DNA from: Temnothorax longispinosus
Taxonomy: Eukaryota > Arthropoda > Insecta > Hymenoptera > Formicidae
Direction: 5' to 3'
Assembly (NCBI RefSeq): GCF_030848805.1
Contig: NC_092368.1
Location: 5,738,441 to 5,802,440 of the forward strand
DNA: 64,000 bases
Translations under genes and position numbers: made by a program
The notes under the pieces: model-generated
What the model was told of the DNA's origin: nothing
What the model saw: only the letters and a program-made list of their open reading frames with translations
Databases searched by the model: none
Shown here: positions 24,598 to 38,329 of the stretch, in pieces
Position numbering within the stretch: position 1 is the first letter of the stretch
Layout of the letters: every line of letters begins with the position of its first letter

Positions 24598-27377
24598 CGG
24601 TCAATCGCCATCGTGTTTTATTTGCAGCGTATGAATAAATAGCGACGGTATATACGCGGCACGGTGGATCCGCCGAATGCGCGCGACAGTTGTTCGGATG
24701 TGCAGTGTTCATAAAGTACGATTAATTCCCTCACGTACAAATCTCTCCGCAGCAGTACACCAGATTTTGCGTTAAAGATTCAAAGCAACAGCAATAAAAT
24801 ATTATACAATAATTGAGGTTGTCAGATGAAAAAAAGGATTTGTGTGTGTCATCAATCTCCAGGTATATACGAGGATGAACCATCCAGAACTCGACTGTGA
24901 ATCGAATATGACATCAACCCATATGAATAAATTTTTATATGAAATGGCGAGTTCCGAGAGAGAGAGGCGGGGAGATTAACATTATTTAGTGTAAAAATAT
25001 GTTTTTTACGCAAAAATACAAATAAATTGTTTCTAAAACATAGCGATTTAGTTGTTGAATTAATTTACTGTGTCGGGTTTATGTTAATTTTAGCATTTTA
25101 GCATTTTTCTTTTTTGTTTAAGGTTAAAGATGGACTTTTGTCCTTTGATACATTCTATAAACTTTCTTACCAGGTTGTTCTTGTTCGGATCAATGTTCTT
25201 GCTGGTATCAATGAAGGGCGCCACTTCGAGGCAACTTGAAATCTGATAATTAGCGCGACCTCAAGGAAACTCGAGATCCGGAACATGAATCGGTGATCTC
25301 GAACTACTGAACTCAATAATCTCGTCCATCTTTCTCCTCCCTCGCGAAATAATATCGGAGCTAGGTGATTTTTGCGCAATAGTGTATCAGGCCATCAGGA
25401 AATCTTTCTGATTGTATCAACTTCTTCTTCCACCCACCACCGGCTTTCGCGTATAAGTCCAATATCTCTTCTGTTTGATCGCATTTTTCATGCTCCTCCA
25501 CATTTCTGTCTTCCGTTCGACGAACGAAGCGCATAAAGCAGGACGAAAATTTAATTAAAAAGGACTAGGCTTATGATTGATTTCCGTCCGGGAGAATAAT
25601 CCCTGATCATCCGTCAAACACATCGAGCGCATCGTTACTTGACTGTCGGCGCGCGATGTGTCGCGCGCGACTGAGTCGCGTTTCCTCTCGGTGAGGATCG
25701 GCACAGCCGAGGTCGGTGGCTCTCGGTGGAATGGACCCCGTGATTTATCTATTTGCCTCGCGAAAACACAAGCAGAAATGTCAAGCGTGGCAGTATGCGC
25801 GTGTCCGCCTGGCAAACGACAGCGCGCATATCCACGCGACCTGGATTTTCGGAGCTGGCCGCCGACACTTGACCGCAACAGATTCAAATCCACCGAATCT
25901 GAAAACGGATCTGCGGACGATATCTGCGCGTGATACGCGTGCCGATTTTGCCTCCCGCGTGATCGACTGATCGCGGCGCGACTTTTCGCGGTCGCGCACA
26001 GCGACGAGAGCCGCAGACTATTCGCTATTTTCAATCAAAGCGAAGTTATAAGAGATGCTCGCGGCACTGTGGTTGTATGTACTGGAGGTATCGGTATTTC
26101 ACATTTAATGCTGAGTAAAATTTATCTGGTATTAGTACTTCCGTACTGAGGAAGATAAGTATCATGTGTAAATGGATCGATACGATATTATTTACTTACT
26201 TGTAGAGATCTCTAATAACAATGTATACATTTTGTATAATAATTAATTTATTATACATTTTACTAAATTTTGATAGAGAAAAATGACTTACGCACTGCAT
26301 ATAAGAAAAAAATTACTTAATCTTTATTTGAACGTGGCATAGGTAATTCGAGAGTTTGAATTTTAACCTCATTAAATATGCATGTGTTCGAGAAATTGAA
26401 AAGATTCTATCTTCTCTTTGTTCAATGTATTTTCAATACCATCGAAAATAGTTTGTGTGAAAAAAAATTTAACACGACATATCGACAGACAGTTCTCCAC
26501 GAGCATTTGATGCGATCGATTTGCGTTAGGAGATCGATGTATAACGAGTGTACGCGAAATGGAAAATACTTCTACAATACGCGGCCGCAAATGCCATCGG
26601 AATTACCAAACCGCCGTTAATAACTACGGCAACGTGCGGCTGTTACCCGGAAGATGGACGAACGATCCTCGTCGTCATCCGATGGGTTATTACGGTAGTT
26701 TACGCGCGCCAATGATCCCGCGACGCAGATAAAGTCCGACGTCGATGGTTGGGAACGCTGATTGCCTTTTCGGTGGCCATTCGCGGAATTTTAACGGGAT
26801 TGCCGATGGCTCGAATCGACGTGCATCGAGTTTATTTGCGTAGTAACGAATATACAGGCACGTTTTTATTAAATACGATCTGATGTACAGAGAGAGCCGT
26901 CGACCGCACTTCCCTTTAGTAATAAATGCCTTGACGAAATTGAAATTGGTTTCTTTGCGACAAACCTGTGCCGGATGATTTAGTTATAAAGTTGAAAGAA
27001 TTAAAGGCTTTTGGTGAGAACTATGCGTCCATTTGATTTTCCGTTATCACGCAATATAATGAATATATTTTTTTAACAAATAATTTTTCTTAAAACACCT
27101 ATTATTTGAAGAAATAATATCTTGCGTGTAATTTAATGTAAATGCGAGGCTTAATTTAATCTTTAATCTATGAAGCTTATTTAGACATTTGAAGATTGAC
27201 GGACGTATTATTCGGTAACTACTAACGATAAATAAACTAACACACGTAATTTCACAGATTAATTGTCAGTCTTGATGAAACTAATATTAGTAACCTTTAC
27301 ATAATAAAATCGTGTTTCTGAATTAAAATTTAAACGAAATTTAAATTACGATATCAACTGACAAATTAAACGGGCAG

Positions 27378-27540
27378 GATTACGATCGCCCGGCTGCAGG
27401 GTCCGAACTCGTCGGGCTATTTACGCTTCTGAACATCGTGCTCGAAATTCCAAAGATCGCGCGTGTCGCCAAGAAACGGATCATCCCGACGGTTACAGGC
27501 GCGTTCCGGGCCCGAAGACCGCGAGCTCGTCAGCGGACAG
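27378..27540 (+). CDS. Exon-like open frame without start codon (candidate internal exon)
   Basis: One + frame is open from 27345 to the TAA at 27609-27611 (88 codons) but contains no ATG. It is bounded by a candidate acceptor GGGCAG at 27372-27377, with a CTGAC branch-like word about 15 bases before it, and by a donor CAG|GTATTT at 27540/27541. The translation between them alternates hydrophobic and charged residues (for example the stretch ELVGLFTLLNIVLEIPKIAR) and then becomes Arg-rich. That is less random than most frames here. The pyrimidine tract before the acceptor is poor and I recognise no family. The GC-rich patch it lies in (27370-27650) also favours chance openness. Confidence 0.15.
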
Positions 27541-27611
27541 GTATTTCGGGCTGCTGCATAATTGAACAAGACGTTCATCGGAGCGCTTCACATCTGCCTG
27601 ATCGGGCTTAA

Positions 27612-30600
27612 CCGCATTGCTTTGAGATCTGCTCGCCGGTAATCCTGAAAAAGATTTCATCCGAGATTGTCACACCCACGTTCTTTAGTCAAAATGTTTG
27701 TTTTGGCACTATATAGCATAGTATTATAGCAAGTGGACTAATATGAGCGTTATAGAAATTAGATGATTTTGAATTTGAAAAAATAAGTTACCCATCAGTT
27801 TCTGCATAATTTTGAAGATTTACATCCGATGCTGGAACATTAAAACACTTATAATCATACGATAGGTAACCACTAACTTGAGATTTTTGTAAAATTTTAG
27901 ATTTTTTGGATTTTGGATTTTTAGGTACTGGTATCTTAAAATTAGTTCACATTGAAGCTTTTTTTAAGTATTTCAACTGTAGGCTTATTGAATCTTTGGC
28001 ACTTTAACTCTAATTTCAGAAAGATTAAACTTTTGGATCCTTCATATCAAAAAAGTTTATTTTTTTAGGATTCTAAGACTTTCGAATTTGATTTTTGAAT
28101 TTTAGAAAATCGCGAATTTCCGGTCGTTTGGCGGTTTGGCCCCTTTCGCTCACAAAGACGATCGTCGAGCAGGATTCGAGAAAAATATCTGTGATGTACA
28201 GAATCGCGCTGTGCAAAACGACGTGTAGAAATAGTGGGAAGTGGGGGAGAAAAAAAAACAAAGACCCAGACGCGCAGACCAGACACAAAGAGCCGTTGCG
28301 TCGGTGGTTAACGAGTCGTCCAGTGCCTTTCCTAAGCTTTTGGGTTTACGCGCGAAAGCTCGGAGCGCTCTTGCGAACGCTTTCCCCTCAAGACTCAGCA
28401 AGCAAGTCCTCTTCCTCCCCCACGCAAGCAACGAATCGGCAGGAAGAGAGGATACGAGAGCGAGGATAGAGGCGAACCGTAGCGGGAAGGAGCGGCTCGG
28501 TTCTGAGTCTGGAGCTTATATATCTGCCGGAACTAATTGTCCCATAATTCACTCTGTCCGGCGGCAACGTTGCTCGTCCGCTTATCCGCGACCGCTTCTT
28601 CTTCCTCCTCCTCGGTCTCGTCGTCGTTCACCGCCGACGCCGCCGCCTGGCGTCTGCTTCGCGTTTGTAGCTTCGAAAAAAGATATCATACAATCGATAT
28701 TTACTGTCAATTCTTGTCGATATATTTCGTTTCTCGGGGCCCAAAACTATATCATGAGGTTCTTTAATTTTTTATTTTTCCAGATATCAGCAATAACTAT
28801 ACATACATGATAAATATTATTAAAATTTGTTAAAACAAGTTAAGTAATTATGTTACAATTTTCAATGTACAGTTTTTTTTATAAATGCGAAATACTTCTC
28901 TTATTTCCGGAGTATTTTGACAATGGAAATAGCTTCTAGAGATTATCCATTTATAAAAGCCCGTGCAAATTGGAGAATTCACTAAACCAGTCTGGCCAGT
29001 GTGTCAGTAGTTACAGTAATTACTAAGATCAACGACGGCTTCTGCCAGCGATTGTCGTATTACATTTGAAATCGTCCGACGCCGCAACCGCGACTTGCTT
29101 ATACAATGTGGTAAGTGAGGACATATCGCACGAAAATTATTAAGCTCTTTATTCTATTACGGTTGAAATCCACAATATAAACATATCTATGTAGTCCAGG
29201 GGCGGCAGTCGTCACTTCGGGGGGATTATGCGAACTAGGACGGCTAAACTTCGTCGCCATAGGGTGGATGAAGTTCGCAACGTACTTCGCGAAGCGAAAC
29301 GATTAACCACCTCGATGATACATTCACTCGTCAGCCCTTATCGGTGCTTCTTATCGTGGACCGATCGACGGAGTTTCCGCGACTTTTTGCGAGAAGCCCA
29401 CAGTCGCGGCATTGCGACGCGTCGGTTTTGCGGGATCGCGTCGGACTTCCAACGCTAATGCACTTTATATCCAAGCGATACGCGGTTCCTAATTGATCCC
29501 GAACGACACTTTCTGTCCTCCAAACGGTCTCGGCTTTTTTGCTGAGGACGCTCGCTTCCTCACGTTGTTCTCGACGAAATCGTCGTACCGATTAATTAAA
29601 CTCGTTGATCTTACAATTAGAGTTTATCGAAGCTCTCTGAATGATCTGTTTATGATTTCTAGCATCTACTGAAAATGCTAATATGAAAGAATAGTTTCAT
29701 AGCTTTTCTTATCCACTTAAATGATTAATTTTTATATTACGTTTTTATTTCTTCCTTACGTTCATGTAAATTTATGTAAATTTGTCGATGAATTGAACCT
29801 CAAGATAGAAAAAAAAATAACATGTTAAATAAAACTTTCATTTTTTGCACAGTGGAAAGAAGATATATATGTAAAGAATAAGATTATTCGTTATCTCTTC
29901 TTTTTTCTATCTTCTTTCTTTTATCTATCTATTATTGTTTCGTAAATGAAATTGTGGAATTAGATAAATTACATGAATTATTTAATTAAAATAATTTTTG
30001 CATGGGTAAAATCCTAAAGTTACTGTAGTAACTTCAGTTTGGCAAATTTTTGGTTCATCGAATAACAACAGCGAGCAATTTAGGGTACCAGATGTGCTTC
30101 TGCACATTTCACGAGTTACAAAATTGAATTTACTGACGCAAACGGCTGATATAACCGGCCGATACTCGACTGGATGAGAAAGTTTAAATAATGTTTTTGG
30201 TTAGCGAAATAGCATCATCCCATCGGAGCCTCGGGAGTTATTTTCGTTTGCTTTCAAGCTGACGCGACGAGCGTTATTACACCCGCGAGCGCGGCGAGCA
30301 ACGTGTGCCGAGCGAGCAACGAAAATCCAATTCATGAATTCGCGCTTCCGGCGATCACGAGAGTACGGGAGTCGGCGATATTGAGCGTAAATAAGACGCG
30401 CGTAAACGTGCGATTAAATCCAACAGCGGTTCTCCGAGCAGCGCACTTCCTCTTCGAGACCTACCTATAAAAATCGATTGACTGAGATTCTTTAAACCTT
30501 TACTTTTTCATTATCATCTTATTTTCTGTTTGATCTGAAATACTTAATTAAGATAAATTTGAAAATCGTTCAAATTCAGTAATATATTAGCACTGATAGT

Positions 30601-33600
30601 GAATTTCTCCAATGATTACAAGATATTTCGAATGCAATGTTATATTATATGTCATGAAAATAAATTCTAAATGTTCGCATTTTTATAAGTAAATTTTTTT
30701 TGCCGTGAAGATCTTTATAATTGTTTGGGATACTTACGATAAACTTCAGAACGACTCTATACATTCAGTATCAATAGGAAATGATAAAGCTTTGATATAA
30801 ATCGTTTATTTATTTAAATATTTACAATATATACAATTTATATTTTTCGCGATTTCTTCATAACAATAGAAATTTCTTGCACAGTCTTGACAAAATTTTA
30901 ATACTGCCACAAGCCGCTTGCTCCCTCGTTTGAGAGACGCGCCCGACGTTCTTCAGGGTTAGCCCCGTTATGATGGAAGGCGCGTCCGTGACTTTCCGAC
31001 TTCTAGGCGAAGTTCTCGCAACGCGCGGGAGGAATAGACGTCGCTCATCATTCAGCCGAGACGTATGAATAACGCACAAGTTCGCTCGTGGACACGAGGC
31101 ACGAAGCGGAGAAGCCGAACACAACGGAAAGGGGACCGGGATACTGGGAACGGTGTACGTATAGGCTATGGTTTCATACATAAATAAACGACGGCTGGAC
31201 TGAGTTTCAGTTTGCGCTGCGGTACTTTTCGCGGGGAGAGTGCCAGACACCCCTTCACGGGGGATGGCTCGGCGCCCGGCATGCCGCATCTCTGAAAACT
31301 AAAACGACCACGACAAGGACCGTGCCCGAGTCGTTATTCGTTCGGCCACCACAAAATTCACTTTCATCAATTCTTTTCACGTATACATTTAATTGCAAGA
31401 TGGTTATAATTATTGCATCACATGCACTTTTCTTACAATTAGACAAATCATTATTTCATTTTTTCAATCGAAAAGCTTTATTGATTATTATATGTGCTTT
31501 GTAGATTTTTTAATAAGTAGTCTCCGTCATCATATCTAATCGTTTCGCTTTGAGCACCGCTACACGTTGCTGCCGATATTCGAATTGGTCTATCTCGAGG
31601 GAAATATTTTAAACATAGTTCGATCATATACGCGCCATTGCCAGTAAATCCTATAAGACAATATTTAACAATTCGCGTATACACCCCTCTCTACACATGT
31701 ATCCTTCTTAGCATTCAACACCAATTATTGTGATTAAAAATCCTCACGATGAGATAACGTTATCGCGACGGCGCGCCGTCAACAGAAATTCTCCCGCGTA
31801 TGAGGATAATGTCCCGGATACGTACGTACAAGAAAGAAAGAGAGAGAGAGAGTGAGTGAACCTGGAAGAGCCGGTCGGGAGGACTCGATTTTCTACTACT
31901 AGGAGGGTCGACGAGCTTTTAACCGACACGTACGGCCCCTTTCTTTCCGTGGACACGACTCGTCCACTACGTGCATATTGCGTACGCCGGCCCTTTCGTA
32001 AGCGCTATATTATCTTTATGTGCCCCGACGACCTTACCTTTTGCTTATTCAGGGTTTTATTAATGCGCTTGAATTTACTCCGCGACCGGAATAAACCCGG
32101 TGCATTGATGTCGGCCGTTCCTTTTTGCGACCGTAGGGCGATACGAGAAGCTGTAATGGCATAATCGCATAATAACGCGTAAATCATGAAAACTATGATA
32201 ATTTAACAATGCTAAACCAATTAATTGGATTATCTTCACAAGTTCAGAAATTATAAATAATTTTCGCCAGTCAATGAAAATTATTGCAAGATTGCAAAGA
32301 TTTCTAATGAAAGATTTGAATACTATAATATTTAATGCTAACTGAGTAGAATAAAGATAGTTTAAAAAAAATTTGTCTAGTTATTACCGCAAAGACTTTG
32401 TCGTCGAAACTAAACTTGAGCTATTATATCGTCCCGTAGTCCTTGACAATCAACTGAAATTATTACAATCAATGATCTCGATCTCTTTCGAGTGCCTGGC
32501 GCTCGTGACAAAAAAAGTTATTATAATCCTTCAAACGTCGTCCGCGGGGCTTCAAGCATCGTTCGAGAATGGTTGGATGCACCGCTATTATTCCCCGGGT
32601 CGATCATCTCGTCTCGCGTACGATAACCCATAATTTCTCCCTCCTCTTCCATCACCTGTCGAAATCACGGGTGAAACGGCAACCCTGTTATTGTTGCCTC
32701 GCCAGCCGTGCGATTATGTCGACACCGGAATTAGGTTCGTGGGGGGTTTTGTTCCCGGTCCACGTGGCTGCCGACCGCCTCCTCTCGCGCGCCGAAGTCG
32801 CTCTGCCTCCATTTAACGCCCTTGTACACGGAGCCTCGAGACTTCCGCCGCCCGTTCTACTTGATACGCCGAACAATGGAGACCCATCATCGCGGTAGAT
32901 CGAGGAACATCCCGCGGGCCGCTAGTTAGCCCGAGAAACACGAAGATTTCAGACTTTGTTCAGAGGCCGACTGATCGTATCACCTCGCGAGTTTTCAGAG
33001 ACGTGTAATCTGTTCACGGCGGACAAATGACGAATGCTTACAAAGTAAAACCGTATATTTATCCGGTTTCTCGGGAATATTTGTACAATTCTGTACTTTC
33101 TATTGTGCGAAAAGAAAAGCAGGTATAACATCTTTCCGATTTTGCAATTTTGAGACATCACTCAGAGTTTCAAGTATTTTTTTCTTTTTTTGCAACAAAT
33201 GGAAAGACACGATTATGAAATCATCCGTTACCAATTCTTCATCATTTCATGCTGTCTGTTGTAATATTTCTCTCGCTCACCTTGGCTATATTATCGTTAC
33301 ATTTTAATTTCACTTTAATAACGTCACATATTTCGTCTCTCATTATTTCTCTCTTTCTCGCAACGTCGAATTCGTGATTCGATCACCGAAATAATGCCAA
33401 AAAATTCCAGCCGTACGTCTCACACGTCCACGTCGCGTACATCTTTATAGAGACGAGCGGCGCTCTATCCCATCGCCGCGCCCGTCTTTTAATTTCTCGA
33501 TGGATTTCGCGGTCGACGCGGTAATCACCAATTTCGCCCGCTACCGCCGTATTTAATTAAATCACACCTCAGTGGGATACGATCGACGCGACGTATATCG

Positions 33601-36600
33601 ACGCCGCGCGCCGGCAGACGTCACGCGCAGAAAGGGGGAGGACACATAGGTGAAAAATGAAACGGAGAGAACACCACCTTCGTCGTTCCCGTCGCACGTG
33701 AAACGTGCGCGAGCGATCCGACGGATAGTGACACGTATATACACAGATGCACGTGTAACGATAATGCCGCGACCAGGGCGAGGAGCACGTTTTCCGTGAC
33801 GCATCCGGATCCTCGCTGTCCGGATATTTCTAATTTTCTTCGTTTCCACCGTCCACCTTTACGATGGGTACGTGAATCGTGCGCGAGCACGATTGTCGCC
33901 AGATCGACTTTCCAAGGGTGTGTAATCCATGTTTTCGCCTTTCCTCCTAATTTCGCCTTCGGTACCCATCCGAGTCAGCGTGTAATTCCGAGATAAACTA
34001 AGATCAAACGGATAGTTTTCTATTGTCTACTTTTAAACAGTTAAGAAATGTAATATAACGCTTTTATTCGAAACAAACCCCTTATTTTATTGGACAAAGA
34101 TCTCGATACGATTACGTTTCACGATTGCATTCTATCGAGTTAGTTTTAGTTGCGACAACTACTTCCTGTTCGCGAGCAAACTAGTTGCGTCAAGAACACT
34201 CTATTTTTATTGCAAAAATGTTTCTAATCTCCGGCCGGTTTGTCCGCTTTCAACGACAACATCGGCTGTAATGTGTGGCATTCACATTGCTAGAGCAAGA
34301 AAAAGAGATAGATAAAGTTAGAGAGAGAGAGAATGTGTATGTGTACGAGATTCTGCGAAAGCGGAAGTTTTAAGATTAAATCAGATTTCTAATATTTTTC
34401 TATATTCATTTGCTTACGTTCACTTTCTGAAATATTTATATACATAATAAAGAAATCACGTCTCGCATTGACTCTTATAATTCTTATAAAGATCGATGAC
34501 GTTCGCGACATAATTTTCTAAGAAAAATATCCATGTAGCATTGATCGCTTTGTTCGGAGTACGTGCCATCGTTCCACCTAATTTAAGCTTCGCGTTCGTT
34601 AACGAGCGACGAGTCGCGCCTCTCGATCTCATTGCTAGAAAAGGAGACGCATTGCACGCTTCTCACATGTGTGTGACGCGCAATGGGCAGCGTGGTAAAG
34701 GATACATATCTCTTTTGGTCGTTCCCGTAAAAAGGGATTGTTCTAGGGCGAAAATACTAGAGCGCCTCTCTTTCTCTCTGGCTGTCCCTTTATAAGATAA
34801 GTTGAAAGGATGTTGTAACCTCGCGTGACCTCATGCGGCATAAGCCCGTGCCCGCGACACAAAGCCGGACAATTTCCATAATAATTCGTCGTTCTTTGTG
34901 TCGCATACGGACCGACGGTCTTTGAGAGTCGCCATATCGGACCCTCCTCGGAAAACTGGAGCACGAGTGAGTCCCAGTCGCAAAGCCAGGTTTACGTATG
35001 TCGGTACCTTGATCCTTTTCAGACGCACGTTTTCCATTCGAGTAAAAATTATATTTTATCCTCACATTTCCTGTCACATTTAATGTCCACATTAAATTAT
35101 TTCTTTGTATTATAGATTTATATAATTTTATATTATACTTGTATTAATTTGAGTTTCGTTAATTAAATTGAAAACTGTCGTTTTTGCAAAAAAGAGATAT
35201 ATAAAAACAGTACACACTCGACTACTTGCTACCCATCGTGTCTCGATCATCCCCATGGAGCAGGTAACGAACCCGCATGGAACCGGTTCAAATATTATTT
35301 CACGCACGTCTTCAGATTAAGCGCCGTTCTGTCGTATTTCGGGGGTCGCGAACGACGACGAAGGCCGGGATCCTAAATTCCGGAAGAGCTCGCGGTCTCG
35401 TGCGCGAGGTTAGCCGCGCGACCTTTTCTTTACGATCTCCCCCCCCCCCCCGGTCTCCCGGGTTTTAGCTGGGCAATCAGAATTTCGAGAATCCTGGGAC
35501 GTGACTTTGCAGATTTCCCCCTGCTCCACCCCGACCCACCTCGTACCACGCGCGCCGCAAGATTTGCTTTCGAATAATTTATAGCGCGATGCCGGAAAAT
35601 TCTACATGGCCCATGTAAAATCGCGTAACGTCGCGATTCCATGGCGCGCGGCCCGGTAATGTCCCAGAAATCTCCATAGCAATCTCGATAGTTATTTCGA
35701 AATGGCTCAAATTTCCGACGCGGCCCGAAAGATACGTTTCGCGGTTATTTCACCGAAATTTCCAGCGCACGCATGTTGGAAATGCGTGTGTCATTAAAAC
35801 ATTCCAGTGCGCAACGCTCTTTTTCGAAACTTTACAAAATATTCCACGCGGAAAAACCCGCGCGAGATTAAATCAATGTCAGCCACAGTTTTCCGGTTGA
35901 GTTTCGGTCTTCGCAAAAATTCGCCCTTATGAATACAACATATTTTTAATTGTAATTAAATTAAGTACAGCGAGACACTCTTTTCGCGAGAGAGAGATCT
36001 CATTCGTTGAATTGCATGAAGTTACTTCCGCTCTCCACGCGCCGACTGATCGAATGCTTCCGCTTTAGTGAGAAAATCTTCGATTTTCCGAGAAAACGTC
36101 ACGCCTGACGATGTCGCCGCGTGATACGGAGCTTTCTCTCATAATACAGGAAAAACGCGTGCTCGCTGCCGGGAAACGTCGGGCTTATGGCCTCTTTCTC
36201 TCCCGAGAGTGCAGGGGGACGGGCGCGAGCATCGTGCTTCCTTGGCTTGCCAGTGCGCGACGTAAAGGAGAGTAAGGAAGTCCCGTGGAACCGGTCCGGA
36301 TTTTATTTCGTGCGCGTTTGTCTTCCACTTGGATTACGCTCGCGGCTATAAGCGCGGAAGATAAGATACGTCGAGGATACCTACGTAAGGTCGGCGTGAC
36401 ATATGGCTGGCGTACGAGCTTCCTCTTGGATGTCCTCCTTCTCCTTTCTCTCTTTCCCTCTCTCTCTCTCTCTCTTTTCTCTTTTCTCTTTCCTGAATTC
36501 GCCTTCTCTCTTCGTTGTTTCAAGTCTCTCTTCTCTTGCCTCGCTTCCTGCAGAAACTCATGATAGCTCCCTCGACCCATCCCCGCTCTCGCTATCATCC

Positions 36601-37921
36601 GTGCGGCGCGGGCGGCAACACGATCAACCTGCTGCCCATCTAACGTTCCTCTGATCGGAAGGAAGCTCGCACCGGTGGGCGGATCATTCACAAGAAGGAT
36701 CTTCTCCCGAACAAGCATCGCGGAATATAATTATCGTCGATCGTTTTAATTGAGTTGATTGGATGAGAAGAGATTTTCTGACGATGTTTGGACATTTTAT
36801 CATGGTCGAGTCTATTCTAAGCTAAATCTGACGACTGAGTTTGGGGCTTAATTCCGCAGTGTCGGCAGCACGGATTTCTTCCATTAATTCGATGAATTCT
36901 GATATCGCGAGTCTTTGCTCTCTTTCTCTCTCGGAAATCTTTTAGCTCTCATCGCACATTTGTATAATGTCGCCAACCGTTGACGTTTATGGTCATCGCG
37001 TGGTTTCGTTCGCAGGCGTGGTCGCGAGGTGCAGCACGCAACGTATATCTGTTAAGGATACGTTAGAACCTCGTTTTCCCCGAATCAGATTCTATATAGG
37101 GTGTCTTTGCTCACGAAGATTCTTTAACTTATCAAAAAACTTTTAATTTTTGATTGAGTTGTAAAAGTTAAAATCGGCAAATAAAGATGAAAACCAAATA
37201 TATACACATTACCTTGCTTTTCATTTGATTGAAACACGCACACTTAATCATAAGTTTCAGGATGATAACTTCTGAAATTTGGTAATTAACACCTAATTGA
37301 TTTAATATAAATTTTCGTATGTTTTGATGAAATCGTCACGCGTAACCGACGTTTTGCTTCGATTCGGCCGCGACGATGCGTATCGATTGTTTCGGTACAC
37401 CGTGTACAGGGAACGAACGCCATCAGCGGGTGCACCGGCGACTTCTTTTTATTATTCTTTCGGAGGGGATCGCGTGCGCACGACGACCGGCATCGGGCGT
37501 AATTAAGTGATTATCTCATCCCGGGGTGGACAGAGAATCGGCCGGGTCGGTGTATCGCGTTCCGGTCGGCCAATAAAGCCGAGAGCCGTTTTTGCCGCGA
37601 GCGTTGTCCTCCGTCCGCGGTCGCTTCCACCCGCACCTCCACCGCTCCTCCTCCGTTCATGCTTTTTGCGCCCTTTCCCGTTTCTGCCTGTTTCCCGCGG
37701 ACCCTCCATACCTCTCCCGTGACTCTCGATCGAATCGCGCCAATTCACGTCTGAAAACACCGGCGTGGTTTAACACCCGACGAATCGCATGACCAGTTCG
37801 GCCTGGTCGAAGCAGATTATCCTTCGAATACGAAGGGGCATACTAAACGCTCGTATCTTCAGATTTGCTGTTTAAAGTACGTACATGAGATTTAACGCTC
37901 GCAATAACCAATTCGTCCTTG

Positions 37922-37925
<4 letters not shown>
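27612..37925. other. Non-coding mosaic, including weak promoter-like and ORF-like spots
   Basis: Between 27860 and 28105 TTTTGGATT-type words recur in a degenerate way. GC-rich patches follow at 28100-28670, 29030-29600, 30120-30470, 30900-31330, 31750-32170, 32530-33000, 33350-33990, 34540-35040, 35230-36720 and 37330-37920. A TATATA word at 28518 is not followed by a clear initiator. AAGTTACT-GT-AGTAACTT at 30017-30034 is an 18-base perfect palindrome. Imperfect GA or TC tracts occur at 31826-31850, 34320-34332 and 36457-36500. Open frames here are Arg/Ser-rich and overlap in several frames. No gene is supported. Confidence 0.5.
35439..35451. repeat. Homopolymer of 13 C
   Basis: Thirteen C in a row lie inside a GC-rich patch. 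This is a mutation- and sequencing-error-prone simple run, and base counts here may be unreliable. Confidence 0.9.
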
Positions 37926-37926
<1 letters not shown>

Positions 37927-38004
<78 letters not shown>

Positions 38005-38030
38005 CCCCCCCTCCTCTCTCTCTCTCTCTC
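37927..38030. repeat. Longest (TC)n microsatellite of the window
   Basis: A pure TC run covers 37927-38000 (37 units), followed by TT, nine C, and a second TC run to 38030. It explains the Ser/Leu and Arg/Glu repeat frames on the two strands. The compound structure (TC)37-C9-(TC)n marks it as a likely hypervariable locus. Confidence 0.97.
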
Positions 38031-38329
38031 CGTCGCGCGAGGACCCTCCATGGCGAACGAGCTGCCTGCGAGGCCGCTCCGGAGGAGCTCGCGGACGCTC
38101 TCTCGAGATGGAAGCTATCTTGGGGAATGACGGACAACAACGAACGATTATACCTGTTAGCTCGCCGCCGCCGCGATGATTATGCGGCGCTACATCTTGC
38201 ACACACATGACCGGTTAGAGTCGTAATAGAGCCCCGATTATCTCGCGCGAGATGGTCGTTGGATCAAACGATGAATTATTGCCCCAGCTTAGACCGCTCG
38301 ATCGTAATCGCGTTATTAATCGGTCCATG

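Larger units (their letters stand above)
21270..27340. other. Non-coding mosaic with short tandem repeats
   Basis: GC-rich patches lie at 21490-21970, 22530-22880, 23240-23620, 23840-24240, 25380-26040 and 26470-26920. A (GAC)n run lies at 21789-21828, an 11-bp triplet repeat at 22353-22385 and a short (CG)n run at 24584-24597. The sequence near 22876 (GGGGTGCTCTAAAAATACG) loosely resembles the end of a mariner-like element but has no partner end. No gene is supported. Confidence 0.5.

Noticed and set aside
30017..30034. 18-base palindrome AAGTTACT-GT-AGTAACTT
   Set aside because: Isolated short palindrome; a few of this size are expected by chance in AT-containing DNA.
36185..36718. 177-codon minus ORF with a Lys/Arg/Glu-rich stretch
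   Set aside because: The charged stretch comes from the imperfect TC tract at about 36457-36500; the remainder shows no domain.
37843..38208. 121-codon minus ORF with a long Arg-Glu repeat
   Set aside because: Direct translation of the (TC)n/(GA)n array; no flanking coding character.
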